Shown here one piece after another: positions 16,805 through 26,355 of a DNA stretch of 64,000 bases. Every line of letters starts with the position of its first letter. The stretch's first letter is position 1. The position numbers and the translations under genes are program-made. Under the pieces are notes generated by a model. The model had not been told where the DNA came from and searched no databases. It saw only the letters and a list, made by a program, of their open reading frames with translations. The DNA comes from Hyphomicrobium sp. D-2 (GTDB lineage Bacteria; Pseudomonadota; Alphaproteobacteria; Rhizobiales; Hyphomicrobiaceae): assembly GCF_029872155.1 (NCBI RefSeq), contig NZ_JARXLA010000008.1, forward strand, positions 374,501 to 438,500, in the 5' to 3' direction.

Positions 16805-18832
16805 TTACAGACTTCGCTGCTGTTTCAGCATCTTTGCAACTTCCATGGGCTCGGTCAGCGCAGGTGAACACTGCGGGCCAAGGCACACATAAGCCGTTGC
16901 TCTTGAGTTATTGGCACTCTTGTCGCGAAGGCCGGGCAAATCCGAGCCGTCTGCGTCGCCACAAAAAGCGTACTGCATTGCGCCGGGCAAAGAAATACTT
17001 CTGATGACCTCCATCAGTTCCACGCCACCTTGGAGATGCTGGCCCGCGACAACGACTTGCTGCGGGCTTATCAAATCGAATGTGCTCGCCAGTAGCCCTG
17101 TGTGTGCAACCACACTGCGCCCGATATCTCCTGCATATGTGGCCAGCAACGCCTCGGCGCGCGCGAAGTAGCGCTGTTCACCGCTTATGGTTGCCAAAGC
17201 AATAAGATTGGCCAGCATGATTGCATTGGCATTCGGTGTCGCATCATCGGTGCCGGGCTTCAGCCGAAGGATCACATCGCGCGTATCGTCGGCTGAGGTT
17301 GCATAGCCGCCCTGCTCGCTGAGCCAGTAATGGCGGTCCAGCACATCTGCCCACGCAGCGGCCTGATCGAAGTAGCGCCGCTCGCCGGTCACCTCAAACA
17401 GCCGCATCGCGCCCCAGATCATGTTGGCGTAGTCGGATGCGGTTGCCGGCGCTTTGGCGATGCCGGCGCGCCACGAGTGTTGCAACCGGCCATCGCGTTG
17501 CATGTGCGTCACGATGAAATCGAACGCCTTCTTGGCCATATCCAGCCAGAGTGGTTGATCGAACACGAACGACGCGCGGGCCAGCGCCGCGATCATCAGG
17601 CCGTTCCAATCGGCCAGAACCTTGTCATCCCAGCCGGGGCGCACGCGTCCATTGCGCACCGCCATCAGCTTCGCGCGCAGATCCGCCAGCCGCTGCTCGT
17701 CGGCGTCGCTGCGCAGCGCCATGCTGCCGAGCCGGTTGAGGATGTTGTGGCCTTCGAAATTTCCGTCGGCCGTCACGTCGTAGATTTCGGCAAAGAAGCG
17801 TCCGTCCTCATCGCCCAGCACATTCAGCACTTCATCCAGCGACCAGACGTAGAACTTGCCTTCCTCGCCTTCTGAATCCGCATCGAGCGATGCCGCCAAC
17901 CCGCCGCCCCCCGCGATCATCTCGCGCTCAAGCCACGCCACCGTTTCCGCCACGCGGGCGCGATACAGCGGCGATCCCGTCTCCCGATAGACTTCCGTCA
18001 TCAGGTCGATCAGCAGCGCGTTGTCGTACAGCATCTTCTCGAAGTGCGGCACCAGCCAGCGCTCATCGACGGAATAGCGCGCGAAGCCGCCGCCGAGGTG
18101 ATCGTAGATGCCGCCCTGACAGATGTTGTCGAGCGTCAGCACTACGGCGTTGCGCGCAGGCGCGTGGTCATAGCGAATGCCGCCGCGCCACAGCAGCCAG
18201 AAGATGCTCCACTGCGGAAACTTGGGCGCGCCCTGCAGACCGCCGCGCACCGAATCGACGGCGGGTACCAGGCGCTGGGTCAGATCCTTCAGCAGCCGAT
18301 CGTCGATCGCGGGAGCAGCGCTGGCCGGCTTCGGCTGACCCACGGCGGCGGTCAGCGCGCGCGCGTTCTCGGCCACCTTCTCCGGCTCGTTGCGGAATAC
18401 GTTTGCCACCTGACGCAGCACATCTACGAACGCCGGTCGGCCAAACCGCGCTGTGTTGGGGAAATACGTGCCGCCCCACACCGGCCGCGCACCGCTGTCG
18501 AGAAACATCGTTAGCGGCCAGCCGCCCTGCTCTCCCAGGGCGTGCAGCGCGCCCATATAGATGGCGTCGATGTCCGGGCGCTCTTCGCGGTCCACCTTGA
18601 TGTTGACGAACAGCTCGTTCATCACCGCGGCCGTCGCTTCATCCTCGAAGCTCTCGTGCGCCATCACATGGCACCAGTGGCAGGCGGCATAGCCCACCGA
18701 CAGCAGGATCGGCTTGCCGGTGCGGCGGGATTCCTCCAGCGCTTCCGGTCCCCACGCCCACCAGTGGACGGGGTTGTCCTTGTGCTGCAGGAGATAGGGG
18801 CTTGTTTCTTTGTTCAGGCGGTTTTCGCTCAT
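16805..18832 (-). CDS. Thioredoxin-domain (DUF255/YyaL, spermatogenesis-associated 20-like) protein
   Basis: A 675-residue protein of the YyaL family. The N-terminal thioredoxin-like domain has NRLNKETSPYLLQHKDNPVHW and the CHWCH motif (51-55) followed by VMAHESFED. The rest is an (alpha/alpha)6-barrel resembling glycosidase or epimerase folds, including FPQWSIFWLLWRGG, GIYDHLGGGFARYSVDERWLVPHFEKMLYDNA and RVRPGWDDKVLADWNGL. The family is widespread but its biochemical role is not established. The ATG at 18832 matches homologue starts better than the one at 18853. The GC-rich 115 bp to the hydroxylase gene holds nothing recognised. Confidence 0.9.
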   Translation of the reverse strand: MSENRLNKETSPYLLQHKDNPVHWWAWGPEALEESRRTGKPILLSVGYAACHWCHVMAHESFEDEATAAVMNELFVNIKVDREERPDIDAIYMGALHALGEQGGWPLTMFLDSGARPVWGGTYFPNTARFGRPAFVDVLRQVANVFRNEPEKVAENARALTAAVGQPKPASAAPAIDDRLLKDLTQRLVPAVDSVRGGLQGAPKFPQWSIFWLLWRGGIRYDHAPARNAVVLTLDNICQGGIYDHLGGGFARYSVDERWLVPHFEKMLYDNALLIDLMTEVYRETGSPLYRARVAETVAWLEREMIAGGGGLAASLDADSEGEEGKFYVWSLDEVLNVLGDEDGRFFAEIYDVTADGNFEGHNILNRLGSMALRSDADEQRLADLRAKLMAVRNGRVRPGWDDKVLADWNGLMIAALARASFVFDQPLWLDMAKKAFDFIVTHMQRDGRLQHSWRAGIAKAPATASDYANMIWGAMRLFEVTGERRYFDQAAAWADVLDRHYWLSEQGGYATSADDTRDVILRLKPGTDDATPNANAIMLANLIALATISGEQRYFARAEALLATYAGDIGRSVVAHTGLLASTFDLISPQQVVVAGQHLQGGVELMEVIRSISLPGAMQYAFCGDADGSDLPGLRDKSANNSRATAYVCLGPQCSPALTEPMEVAKMLKQQRSL

Positions 18833-18949
18833 GCGGCCCTCCTTAACCTTCAAGGGGTAGATGGGCGCTTAATCCGCCGATGCCATTCGATTCTAAGCCG
18901 GGATGGCCGCAACTGCACATCACGATGCCGCCAGCACCACGGGTTTTTC

Positions 18950-20302
18950 ATGCCTAAGGCCGACACCATCTTCGCACTCTCCAGCGCGCCCGGAAGGGCA
19001 GGCGTGGCGGTGGTGCGCATCAGTGGTCCTGCCGCTGGTGAGGTTGTCGATCGGATGGCACCACCGCGTGGTGACACCCGTCGCGCAGTACTGCGCCGCA
19101 TCCGTCACCATCAGAGCGGCGATGTCCTGGATGATGCGCTCGTGCTCTGGCTCCAGGGCCCCCGCACCGAGACCGGCGAAGACATGGCGGAGCTGCATTT
19201 GCACGGCAGCCCGGCCATCGTAAGCGCAGTTTTAGAGGCGCTGGGCCGCTTTCCCGGCTGCCGTATGGCCGAGGCAGGCGAGTTCACGATCCGCGCCTTC
19301 CGCAACGGCAAGATAGATCTGGCGCAGGTGGAGGGTCTGGCCGATCTAATCGCCGCCGACACCGAAGCACAGCGCAAACAGGCGCTGGCACAGGCGCAGG
19401 GTGCGCTTTCGAAGCTCTACGAGGGCTGGCGCGGCTTACTCATCGAGGCCAGCGCACTGGCCGAAGCCGCTATCGATTTCTCCGACGAAGCCGATGTCGC
19501 CGACGACGCCTTCGCCCGCGCCCGCACCATTGTTGCCGAAGTTCTGCCGGACATTCAGGCCCATCTGGATGACGGCCATCGCGGCGAAATTTTGCGCGAT
19601 GGCTTTCGCGTCGTGCTGGCGGGCGCGCCGAATGCGGGCAAATCCAGCCTTCTGAACGCCCTCGCGCGCCGCGACGCCGCCATCGTATCCGACGAAGCAG
19701 GCACCACCCGCGACGCCATCGAGGTGCGTCTGGACCTCGGCGGCCTGCCCGTCATCGTCACCGACACCGCCGGCATCCGAGAGGCTTCCGGCGCTATCGA
19801 GCGCGAAGGCATTCGCCGGTCGCTCGAGCATGTCCGGGAGGCCGATCTCGTCCTCTGGCTTGCCGATGCTCGCGAGCCGCTGCCCGCAATGCCTGCTGAA
19901 GTCGCCCACCGCGACCCGGCGCAAAGCCTCACCGTCGCGACCAAGATCGATCTACTGCCCGCCGCTTCTGCCGACGCGCCGCCTTTGCCTTTCGCCGCCG
20001 ATCTCGCGATTTCGGTCCGCACCGGCAATGGCCTCAACGCCCTCATCGAGCGCATTGCTGCCGTCGCCGGGCAGCGTATAGGCGACCAGACCACCCCGGC
20101 CCTCACCCGCGAGCGCCACCGCGAAAGCCTGAACCACTGCGCTCAGGCCCTCGCCAGCTTCCTCGCGGGCGACGCCGACCAGCACGAATTGCGCGCCGAA
20201 GACTTGCGAATGGCCGTTCAGGCGCTGGGCCGCATTACCGGCCGCGTCGACGTCGAAGACATTCTCGGCCAGATTTTTTCGCGATTCTGCATTGGCAAGT
20301 AG
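18950..20302 (+). CDS. mnmE: tRNA modification GTPase MnmE
   Basis: K+-stimulated GTPase that, with MnmG, installs the carboxymethylaminomethyl or aminomethyl group at wobble U34 of tRNAs. Counting from the ATG at 18950 (450 residues): the N-terminal folate-binding domain begins DTIFALSSAPGRAGVAVVRISG; the G1 loop GAPNAGKSS is at 225-233; GTTRDAIE is at 251-258; the G3 motif DTAGIRE is at 272-278; and the protein ends in the catalytic CIGK. The frame is open far upstream, but that stretch is antisense to the DUF255 gene. It starts the mnmE-mnmG-rsmG-parAB order typical of alphaproteobacteria. Confidence 0.96.
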   Translation: MPKADTIFALSSAPGRAGVAVVRISGPAAGEVVDRMAPPRGDTRRAVLRRIRHHQSGDVLDDALVLWLQGPRTETGEDMAELHLHGSPAIVSAVLEALGRFPGCRMAEAGEFTIRAFRNGKIDLAQVEGLADLIAADTEAQRKQALAQAQGALSKLYEGWRGLLIEASALAEAAIDFSDEADVADDAFARARTIVAEVLPDIQAHLDDGHRGEILRDGFRVVLAGAPNAGKSSLLNALARRDAAIVSDEAGTTRDAIEVRLDLGGLPVIVTDTAGIREASGAIEREGIRRSLEHVREADLVLWLADAREPLPAMPAEVAHRDPAQSLTVATKIDLLPAASADAPPLPFAADLAISVRTGNGLNALIERIAAVAGQRIGDQTTPALTRERHRESLNHCAQALASFLAGDADQHELRAEDLRMAVQALGRITGRVDVEDILGQIFSRFCIGK

Positions 20303-20308
20303 TTGCGT

Positions 20309-20324
20309 TGTTTCACGTGAAACG
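20309..20324. promoter_or_regulatory. parS: parS centromere site (15/16)
   Basis: TGTTTCACGTGAAACG has one mismatch to the 16-bp consensus, at the last base. It is located 7 bp after the mnmE stop in the mnmE-mnmG intergenic gap. Confidence 0.92.
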
Positions 20325-20474
20325 ATTCGTTTACCATTCCGGTGCCAGCTCGGCGGGCGTTCCGCCCCTTTGACGATTCGCGCCGTCTGTGGCTTTTTCC
20401 GCTGTGCCGCCTGATCCAGAGCTGCGAATAGGTCGCCAGCCTCCGATCATCGGCCGAATATCAGGTTCAAAGCG

Positions 20475-22352
20475 ATGACTGACGCCAGATTCGACGTGAT
20501 CGTGGTGGGCGGAGGCCATGCCGGTTGCGAAGCCGCGGCCGCCGCAGCGCGCATGGGCGCGCGCACCGCGCTCGTCACCCACCGGTTCGACACTATCGGC
20601 GAAATGTCCTGCAATCCGGCCATCGGTGGGCTCGGTAAAGGCCACCTGGTGCGTGAGATCGATGCGCTGGACGGGCTGATGGGCCGGGTCGCGGATCAGG
20701 CCGGAATTCAGTTCCGCCTTCTGAACCGCTCCAAAGGCCCCGCCGTTCAGGGCCCGCGCACGCAGGCGGACCGCAAAATCTACCGCCAGGCCATGCAGAC
20801 GGCCATCCGCGAGACCGCAAATCTTGAGGTGATCGAAGGTGGCGTCGAGGATCTGATCGTCACCAATGGCCGTGTTTGCGGTGTCGTAACCCGCGATGGC
20901 CGCTCGCTGGCCGCTGGCGCTGTGGTTCTAACCACCGGCACGTTCCTCAACGGTCTGATCCACCTTGGCGAGGAGCAATATCCCGCTGGCCGCGCCGGAG
21001 AAGCCCCCGCGCTCAAGCTTTCCGAGCGTCTATATGGCTTGGGCCTGCAACTCGGTCGCCTCAAAACCGGTACTCCGGCTCGTCTTTCCAAGGCTTCCAT
21101 CGACTGGGATAGCCTGGAACAGCAGGCCGCGGACGACCCGCCGGTGCCGTTTTCCTTCCTGACCGAACGCATCACCACCCCGCAGGTGACTTGCGCCATC
21201 ACCCGCACCACTGAGGCCACCCACGCCATTATCCGCGCCAATCTTGAGCGCTCGGCGATGTATGGCGGCCGGATTTCGTCCACTGGACCGCGCTATTGCC
21301 CGTCCATCGAGGATAAGGTGGTCCGCTTTGCCAGCCGCGATAACCACCAGATCTTCCTGGAGCCGGAGGGGCTGGACGACGACACCGTCTATCCCAACGG
21401 CATTTCGTCCTCGCTGCCGGCCGATGTGCAGGACGCCTTCATCCGCACCATGCCGGGGCTGGCCAATGTCGTCATCAAGCGCCCCGGCTACGCGATCGAA
21501 TACGATTACGTCGATCCCCGCGAGCTGAGCCCCGCGCTTCACGTGAAACGGCTGCCGGGCCTGTTTCTGGCCGGTCAGATCAACGGTACCACCGGATATG
21601 AGGAAGCGGGCGCGCAAGGCCTGCTGGCCGGCATAAACGCTGCGCTGCTGGCCGGTGGCGGCGACCCTGAATTCGGCGTTTCCCGCGCCGATGGCTATCT
21701 CGGCGTCATGGTCGATGACCTCGTCACCCGTGGCGTCACTGAGCCCTATCGTATGTTCACTTCCCGCGCCGAATACCGGCTGCGGCTGCGCGCCGACAAT
21801 GCCGATCAGCGTCTGACGCCCCTTGGCGGCGCAATCGGTTGTGTTGGCGAAACAAGACGAATCGCCTTTGAGGCCAAATCCGTCGCCTTGGCTGACGCAA
21901 CCCAGCTTTTGCGGGAATTGTCGCTCACGCCCAATGAAGCCGGTCGCCACGGCCTTGACGTTAACCGTGATGGCCGCCGCCGCTCAGCCTTTGATCTGCT
22001 GGCCCTGCCGGATGTCGATATTCAGCGCCTTGCCGCCATCTGGCCGCAGATAGGCGAGATCGCGCCCGCCATCGCCGAGCAGGTTTACGTCGATGCCCGC
22101 TACGCGTCCTATGTGAACCGTCAGGAGCAGGATGTCGCCGCCCTGCGCCGTGACGAGGCCCTCGCGATCCCTGAAGGCTTCGATTTCGCTGCCCTGCCAG
22201 GCCTTTCCGCCGAGGTGCGCCAGAAGTTGGAGCGTAATCGCCCCGCCACCATCGCCCAGGCGGCCCGCATTGACGGCATCACCCCCGCCGCGCTTCTGCT
22301 GCTGCTGGCACAGATCAAAGCCCAGGCCGCCAAAACCCGGAAATCTGCCTGA
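20475..22352 (+). CDS. mnmG: tRNA uridine-5-carboxymethylaminomethyl modification enzyme MnmG (GidA)
   Basis: FAD-dependent partner of MnmE. The 625-residue length is typical. The dinucleotide-binding motif [12 protein letters not shown] is at about 10-21, followed by [23 protein letters not shown], the second signature [15 protein letters not shown], and the C-terminal helical tRNA/MnmE-binding domain with [11 protein letters not shown] and the GIT-type helix [15 protein letters not shown]. The ATG at 20475 follows a 172-bp gap containing parS. It overlaps the rsmG start by one base. Confidence 0.97.
   Translation: MTDARFDVIVVGGGHAGCEAAAAAARMGARTALVTHRFDTIGEMSCNPAIGGLGKGHLVREIDALDGLMGRVADQAGIQFRLLNRSKGPAVQGPRTQADRKIYRQAMQTAIRETANLEVIEGGVEDLIVTNGRVCGVVTRDGRSLAAGAVVLTTGTFLNGLIHLGEEQYPAGRAGEAPALKLSERLYGLGLQLGRLKTGTPARLSKASIDWDSLEQQAADDPPVPFSFLTERITTPQVTCAITRTTEATHAIIRANLERSAMYGGRISSTGPRYCPSIEDKVVRFASRDNHQIFLEPEGLDDDTVYPNGISSSLPADVQDAFIRTMPGLANVVIKRPGYAIEYDYVDPRELSPALHVKRLPGLFLAGQINGTTGYEEAGAQGLLAGINAALLAGGGDPEFGVSRADGYLGVMVDDLVTRGVTEPYRMFTSRAEYRLRLRADNADQRLTPLGGAIGCVGETRRIAFEAKSVALADATQLLRELSLTPNEAGRHGLDVNRDGRRRSAFDLLALPDVDIQRLAAIWPQIGEIAPAIAEQVYVDARYASYVNRQEQDVAALRRDEALAIPEGFDFAALPGLSAEVRQKLERNRPATIAQAARIDGITPAALLLLLAQIKAQAAKTRKSA
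21535..21550. promoter_or_regulatory. parS: Weak parS-like palindrome inside mnmG
   Basis: CGCTTCACGTGAAACG matches the consensus at 13 of 16 positions; the TCACGTGA core is intact. It is within coding sequence, encoding part of ALHVKRLPG, so it may be fortuitous. Confidence 0.45.
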
Positions 22353-23021
22353 TGGGCGAACACTCGCGATCAGAATCAGTGGCCGGTCCGCAGGATTTCG
22401 CCCGCCTTTTCGACGTTTCACGTGAAACGATTGATAAACTTCTGACCTACGAGGCCCTGCTCCGGCAGTGGCAACGGACCATTAACCTTGTCGCCCCCAG
22501 CACGTTGGATCAGGTCTGGTCGCGCCATTTCGCCGATTCCGCCCAGCTTTTCCGCTTCGCGCCGGAAAACGCCACCAATTGGCTGGATCTTGGCTCCGGC
22601 GCCGGCTTCCCCGGCATGGTTTTGGCCATAATGCTGGCCAAACGGCCTGGCGCGCAGGTCACCATGGTCGAAAGTGATACCCGAAAGGCAGCATTCCTCC
22701 GCGAAGTGGGCCGTCGCTGCAGCGCAGCTGTGGACATCCGCGCGGAGCGAATCGAGAAAGCCGCGACTTCAATCTAAGCTTGGAGGCGTCGACGTTATCA
22801 CTGCGCGCGCGCTGGCACCCTTGCCGCGCTTGCTGGAACTTGCCGCACCTGCATTCTCAGCCCACACGGTGGCGCTGTTTTTGAAGGGTCGCGAAGCTGA
22901 GGCCGAAGTAGCGGCAGCAAGAAGGCGGTGGACGTTTGACGCGACGCTGGAGCCAAGCTTGACCGATGCTGGCGGGAGAATAGTCGCGATAAAGGCGTTG
23001 GAGGTCGAAAGAGAGGAGTAG
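22352..23021 (+). pseudogene. rsmG: 16S rRNA (guanine527-N7)-methyltransferase RsmG, frameshifted
   Basis: RsmG (GidB) methylates G527 of 16S rRNA. The first part reads from the ATG at 22352 with DLGSGAGFPGMVLAI (SAM motif I) and ends at a TAA at 22775. The remainder continues in the next frame as KLGGVDVITARALAPLPRLLELAAPAF and VALFLKGREAEAEV, ending at 23021. One inserted base between about 22765 and 22775 explains the break; joined, the product is about 222 residues, close to normal. Both parts are well conserved, so a recent mutation or base-calling error is likely. Loss of rsmG in other bacteria gives low-level streptomycin resistance, so the difference matters. Confidence 0.85.
22414..22429. 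promoter_or_regulatory. parS: parS centromere site inside rsmG (14/16, perfect palindrome)
   Basis: CGTTTCACGTGAAACG is a perfect 16-bp palindrome that differs from the consensus only at the two outermost bases. It encodes part of DVSRETID of RsmG. It lies about 600 bp upstream of parA. Confidence 0.88.
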
Positions 23022-23851
23022 TGGCGATGGGCGCGACGCGACCAGGTGAGCCCCGCACATTGGCGGTAGCCAATCAGAAGGGCGGCGTCGGCAAGACGAC
23101 CACGGCAATCAATCTCGGCACGGCGCTGGCCTCAATCGGCGAGCGCGTTCTCATTATAGATCTTGATCCGCAGGGCAACGCTTCCACCGGGCTTGGCATC
23201 GATGTCGATAGCCGGCCCCGGACGGCGTTTGATGTGCTTACCGGCGGGCTGGGGCTGGTCGAGTGTGCGCTGGCGACAGCGGTGCCCGGCCTTTATGTGG
23301 TTCCCGCAAACTCCGATCTCGTGGGCGTCGAAAGCACGCTGACCGACGCCAACCGGCCCTACAAGTTGCGTGACGCTGTAGCGGCGCTCGGCGCCCGTCA
23401 GCGCAATCTGCCGCCGGATCAGCAGTTCAAATACATCCTCATCGACTGTCCGCCGTCGCTCAACCTGTTGACGCTTAACGCGCTTTCGGCGGCAAATGCG
23501 GTTTTGGTGCCAGTACAATGCGAGTTCTTCGCGCTGGAAGGTATCTCCCAGCTCAAGGAATCGATCGACCAGATCCGCGCCACGCTCAACCCGTCGCTCG
23601 AAATCCAGGGCGTGGTGCTGACGATGCACGACGCGCGCACCACGCTGTCACGTGAAGTGGCGGACAACGTCCGGGCGTTCTTCGGTCCCAAGGTCTACGA
23701 GACCATCATTCCGCGCAACACGCGGGTGGCCGAGGCGCCGTCGCACGGCAAGCCGATCCTGCTCTACGACTTCGATTGCGCGGGCAGCCAGGCTTACATC
23801 CGGCTTGCCACCGAGATCATCGAGCGCGAAGGCCGTAACAAGGCCGCTTAA
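23021..23851 (+). CDS. parA: Chromosome partitioning ATPase ParA
   Basis: Walker-type ATPase that moves ParB-parS complexes and so segregates the replicated origin. The deviant Walker A motif QKGGVGKTTTAINLG starts at about 19, DLDPQGNASTGLG follows, and the DCPPSLNLLTLNAL segment is present. The length of 276 residues is typical for chromosomal ParA without an N-terminal HTH. The GTG at 23021 overlaps the last base of rsmG; an ATG at 23027 is an equally possible start. It is followed by parB after 21 bp. Confidence 0.97.
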   Translation: MAMGATRPGEPRTLAVANQKGGVGKTTTAINLGTALASIGERVLIIDLDPQGNASTGLGIDVDSRPRTAFDVLTGGLGLVECALATAVPGLYVVPANSDLVGVESTLTDANRPYKLRDAVAALGARQRNLPPDQQFKYILIDCPPSLNLLTLNALSAANAVLVPVQCEFFALEGISQLKESIDQIRATLNPSLEIQGVVLTMHDARTTLSREVADNVRAFFGPKVYETIIPRNTRVAEAPSHGKPILLYDFDCAGSQAYIRLATEIIEREGRNKAA

Positions 23852-23872
23852 CCTAACCGCCTAAGAGGGATC

Positions 23873-24748
23873 ATGAACGCCCCCCTTCCCAGCCGCCTCG
23901 GACGCGGATTAGCAGCTCTGATGAAGGAGCCGACGCCCGGCAGCGCGCCGCTTCCGCCCGAAGGGCAGCAGCGCATGGTGCCGACTGTCGATGTGCGCTC
24001 AAGCAAGCTCAACCCGCGCAAGGAGTTCCGTGAGGAAGATCTTGCCGAGCTGACGGAATCGATCAAAGCCAAGGGTCTGGTGCAGCCGATCATCGTCCGC
24101 ATGGCCGACGGCGGTGGCTATGAGATCGTTGCCGGTGAGCGCCGTTGGCGCGCGGCACAGAAGGCTGGCCTGCATACGGTTCCGGTGATCGTTCGCGATC
24201 TTACCGATCAGGAAGTTCTCGAACTCGCGATCATTGAGAACGTCCAGCGCGCGGACTTGAACGCGATCGAGGAAGCCGCTGGTTATCGCGAGCTGATCGA
24301 GCGCTTCGCCTACAGTCAGGAGAAGCTGTCCGAGATCATCGGCAAGTCGCGCAGCCACGTTGCCAACACGCTGCGCTTGCTGAAGCTGCCGGATGGCGTC
24401 CAGACCATGGTACAGGATGGCCGCCTCACGGCTGGGCATGCCCGCGCTCTGATTGGCCGCGACGACGCTGAAGGTCTGGCGCAGCGCATCGTTGAGCAGA
24501 ACCTCAACGTGCGCGAGGTCGAGGCGCTGGTGCAGGGAGGCGGTGAAGTCGTGCCTGCCGGTGGCGCGGTTCCGCGCGTTGCCCGTGAAAAAGACCCCGA
24601 CACCAAGGCTTTCGAGCGCGATCTTTCAAACGCCCTCGGTCTCAAGGTTGAGATCAAGCGTGGCTCGGGCGAAAGCGGCAACCTCATCATCAAGTTCGGT
24701 AATTTCGACCAGCTCGACTATATCCGGCAGCGCCTTGGCGGCGCTTGA
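23873..24748 (+). CDS. parB: Chromosome partitioning CTPase ParB
   Basis: ParB binds parS, loads as a CTP-dependent sliding clamp and spreads on flanking DNA. The 291-residue protein opens with the ParA-stimulating segment LPSRLGRGLAAL (about 5-16). The CTP-binding boxes are seen as GERRWRAA (88-95) and ENVQRADLNAIEEA (122-135), the helix-turn-helix KLSEIIGKSRSHVANTLRLL is at about 151-170, and the C-terminal dimerisation domain ends YIRQRLGGA. It is the last gene of the mnmE-parB block, before a strong terminator. Likely targets are the parS sites at 15.5, 20.3 and 22.4 kb. Confidence 0.97.
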   Translation: MNAPLPSRLGRGLAALMKEPTPGSAPLPPEGQQRMVPTVDVRSSKLNPRKEFREEDLAELTESIKAKGLVQPIIVRMADGGGYEIVAGERRWRAAQKAGLHTVPVIVRDLTDQEVLELAIIENVQRADLNAIEEAAGYRELIERFAYSQEKLSEIIGKSRSHVANTLRLLKLPDGVQTMVQDGRLTAGHARALIGRDDAEGLAQRIVEQNLNVREVEALVQGGGEVVPAGGAVPRVAREKDPDTKAFERDLSNALGLKVEIKRGSGESGNLIIKFGNFDQLDYIRQRLGGA

Positions 24749-24779
24749 GGGGTTAGCTGGAGCCGACAGGCTTTGACAA

Positions 24780-24813
24780 AAGGGCGCGAACCACTTGACG
24801 TGGCCGCGCCCTT
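24780..24813 (+). terminator. Terminator after parB
   Basis: The perfect arms AAGGGCGCG and CGCGCCCTT, with an extra CCAC/GTGG pairing in the loop, begin 32 bp past the parB stop. The T-tract is short (CTTGTTG). Confidence 0.7.
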
Positions 24814-24863
24814 GTTGCATTTCGCCGACAGGATAACCCATTGCGTCCGTTGAGGATTGCCCC

Positions 24864-25196
24864 ATGAGCGGCTCAATGAGCGATGTGCTGCAGCAACTTG
24901 CAGCAACGATCAGCGCCCGCCGCTCTGCGGATTCGGGCAGTTCCTACACGCGCCAGCTTCTGGACGCGGGGCCGCAGCGGTGCGCCAAAAAGCTTGGCGA
25001 GGAAGCGGTTGAGGTCGTCATTGCGGCCACGTCGGAATCCGACGATGCGCTGAAAGGCGAAGCCGCCGACCTGCTCTATCATCTGCTGGTTCTGCTGGAA
25101 TCCCGCAACGTCGCCATCGCCGACGTGCTTGCCGTTCTGGCCAACCGTCAGGGCATTTCTGGCCTCCAGGAGAAGGCGGGACGAGCAAGCAGCTGA
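24864..25196 (+). CDS. hisE: Phosphoribosyl-ATP pyrophosphatase
   Basis: Second step of histidine synthesis: phosphoribosyl-ATP to phosphoribosyl-AMP. This is a 110-residue all-helical NTP-pyrophosphohydrolase fold of the MazG superfamily, with the metal-site motifs [14 protein letters not shown] (about 42-55) and [15 protein letters not shown] (about 64-78), which contain the paired acidic residues. It is a stand-alone HisE, not fused to HisI. The hisE-coaA pairing is usual in Rhizobiales, where the rest of hisBHAF often precedes it; here the preceding genes are parAB instead. The coaA start follows after about 40 bp. Confidence 0.94.
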   Translation: MSGSMSDVLQQLAATISARRSADSGSSYTRQLLDAGPQRCAKKLGEEAVEVVIAATSESDDALKGEAADLLYHLLVLLESRNVAIADVLAVLANRQGISGLQEKAGRASS

Positions 25197-25237
25197 GCGC
25201 TCGCATCAGTCGCTTGCGCGCGTGCCGAACCCAGCCC

Positions 25238-26194
25238 ATGCACAACGCCGGCAAAATCGAATTCTCACCCTACCGCGTGTTCAACCGCGAGGAGTGGGCG
25301 CGCCTGCGTGCCGATACGCCGATGACGCTGAAGGAGAGCGAGCTGGAGCAGCTCTCCGGTCTGATCGAAGAGCTGTCCGTCGAAGAGGTCGAGCAGATCT
25401 ATCTGCCGCTGTCGCGCCTGCTGAACCTTTACGTCGCCGCCTCACAGCAGCTCGATGCCGTCTCATCCAAGTTTTTGGGTCGCACCACCGACGGCAAAGC
25501 GCCGTTCATCATCGGTGTCAGTGGATCGGTTGCGGTCGGCAAAAGCACCACCGCGCGCGTGCTGAAGGCGTTGCTGGCCCGCTGGCCGGATCATCGCCGC
25601 GTCGAGCAGATCACCACCGACGGTTTTCTGCTGCCCAACGCCGAGCTGGAGCGGCGCGGCCTGATGGACCGCAAGGGCTTCCCGGAGAGCTTCGATAGCG
25701 CGCGCCTTCTGAACTTCCTCGCCAGCGTGAAAGCGGGCGTGAGGTACGTCGAGGCTCCGGTCTATTCGCACTTCCATTATGACATCCTGCCCGATCAGAA
25801 GGTCGTCATCGAAAGCCCGGACATTCTGATCGTCGAGGGGCTGAATGTTCTGCAGCCCGCACGCCTGCCACGCGGCGGCGAGGCCATTCCGTTCGTCTCG
25901 GATTTCTTCGATTTCTCGATCTATATCGATGCCGATCCGGCGATAATCGGCGAATGGTATGCCGCACGTTTCATGCGTCTGCGCAGCACGGCTTTCCGCG
26001 ATCCCGGTGCCTATTTCCATAAGTACGCCAGCCTTACGCCGGAAGCCGCACTTGAGCGCGCCAATCAGATCTGGCGCAGCATCAATCTGAAGAACCTGGA
26101 AGAAAACATTCTGCCCACGCGCCAGCGCGCGCGTCTCATTCTGCGCAAAGCGGCCGATCATCACGTCGAGTCGGTGGCGCTGCGCAAGCTGTGA
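25238..26194 (+). CDS. coaA: Type I pantothenate kinase
   Basis: First committed step of CoA synthesis: ATP-dependent phosphorylation of pantothenate. From the ATG at 25238 the protein has 318 residues. It begins [16 protein letters not shown], the P-loop GSVAVGKST is at 96-104, and [28 protein letters not shown] and [13 protein letters not shown] follow, all typical of CoaA. It is probably feedback-inhibited by CoA, as is known for the type I family. It is co-transcribed with hisE. Confidence 0.96.
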   Translation: MHNAGKIEFSPYRVFNREEWARLRADTPMTLKESELEQLSGLIEELSVEEVEQIYLPLSRLLNLYVAASQQLDAVSSKFLGRTTDGKAPFIIGVSGSVAVGKSTTARVLKALLARWPDHRRVEQITTDGFLLPNAELERRGLMDRKGFPESFDSARLLNFLASVKAGVRYVEAPVYSHFHYDILPDQKVVIESPDILIVEGLNVLQPARLPRGGEAIPFVSDFFDFSIYIDADPAIIGEWYAARFMRLRSTAFRDPGAYFHKYASLTPEAALERANQIWRSINLKNLEENILPTRQRARLILRKAADHHVESVALRKL

Positions 26195-26285
26195 CGCAAC
26201 GCTGTTGTCGCCTGCTGTAGTTGACGCCGCGTCCGGCTCAGACAATCACCACATCGCTGACCATGCCGCGCATCCGATACCCCAT

Positions 26286-26314
26286 AAAAAAGGACCGCCT
26301 GGGGAGACGGTCCT
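26286..26314 (-). terminator. Minus-strand terminator after a hypothetical gene
   Basis: AGGACCG and CGGTCCT form a 7-bp stem. On the minus strand it is followed by six T residues, and it begins 41 bp past the stop of the hypothetical gene at 26356. Confidence 0.7.
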
Positions 26315-26355
26315 AAAGGTAACGCTCTATTCGCTCTAGGTGCAGGGAATGCCGC

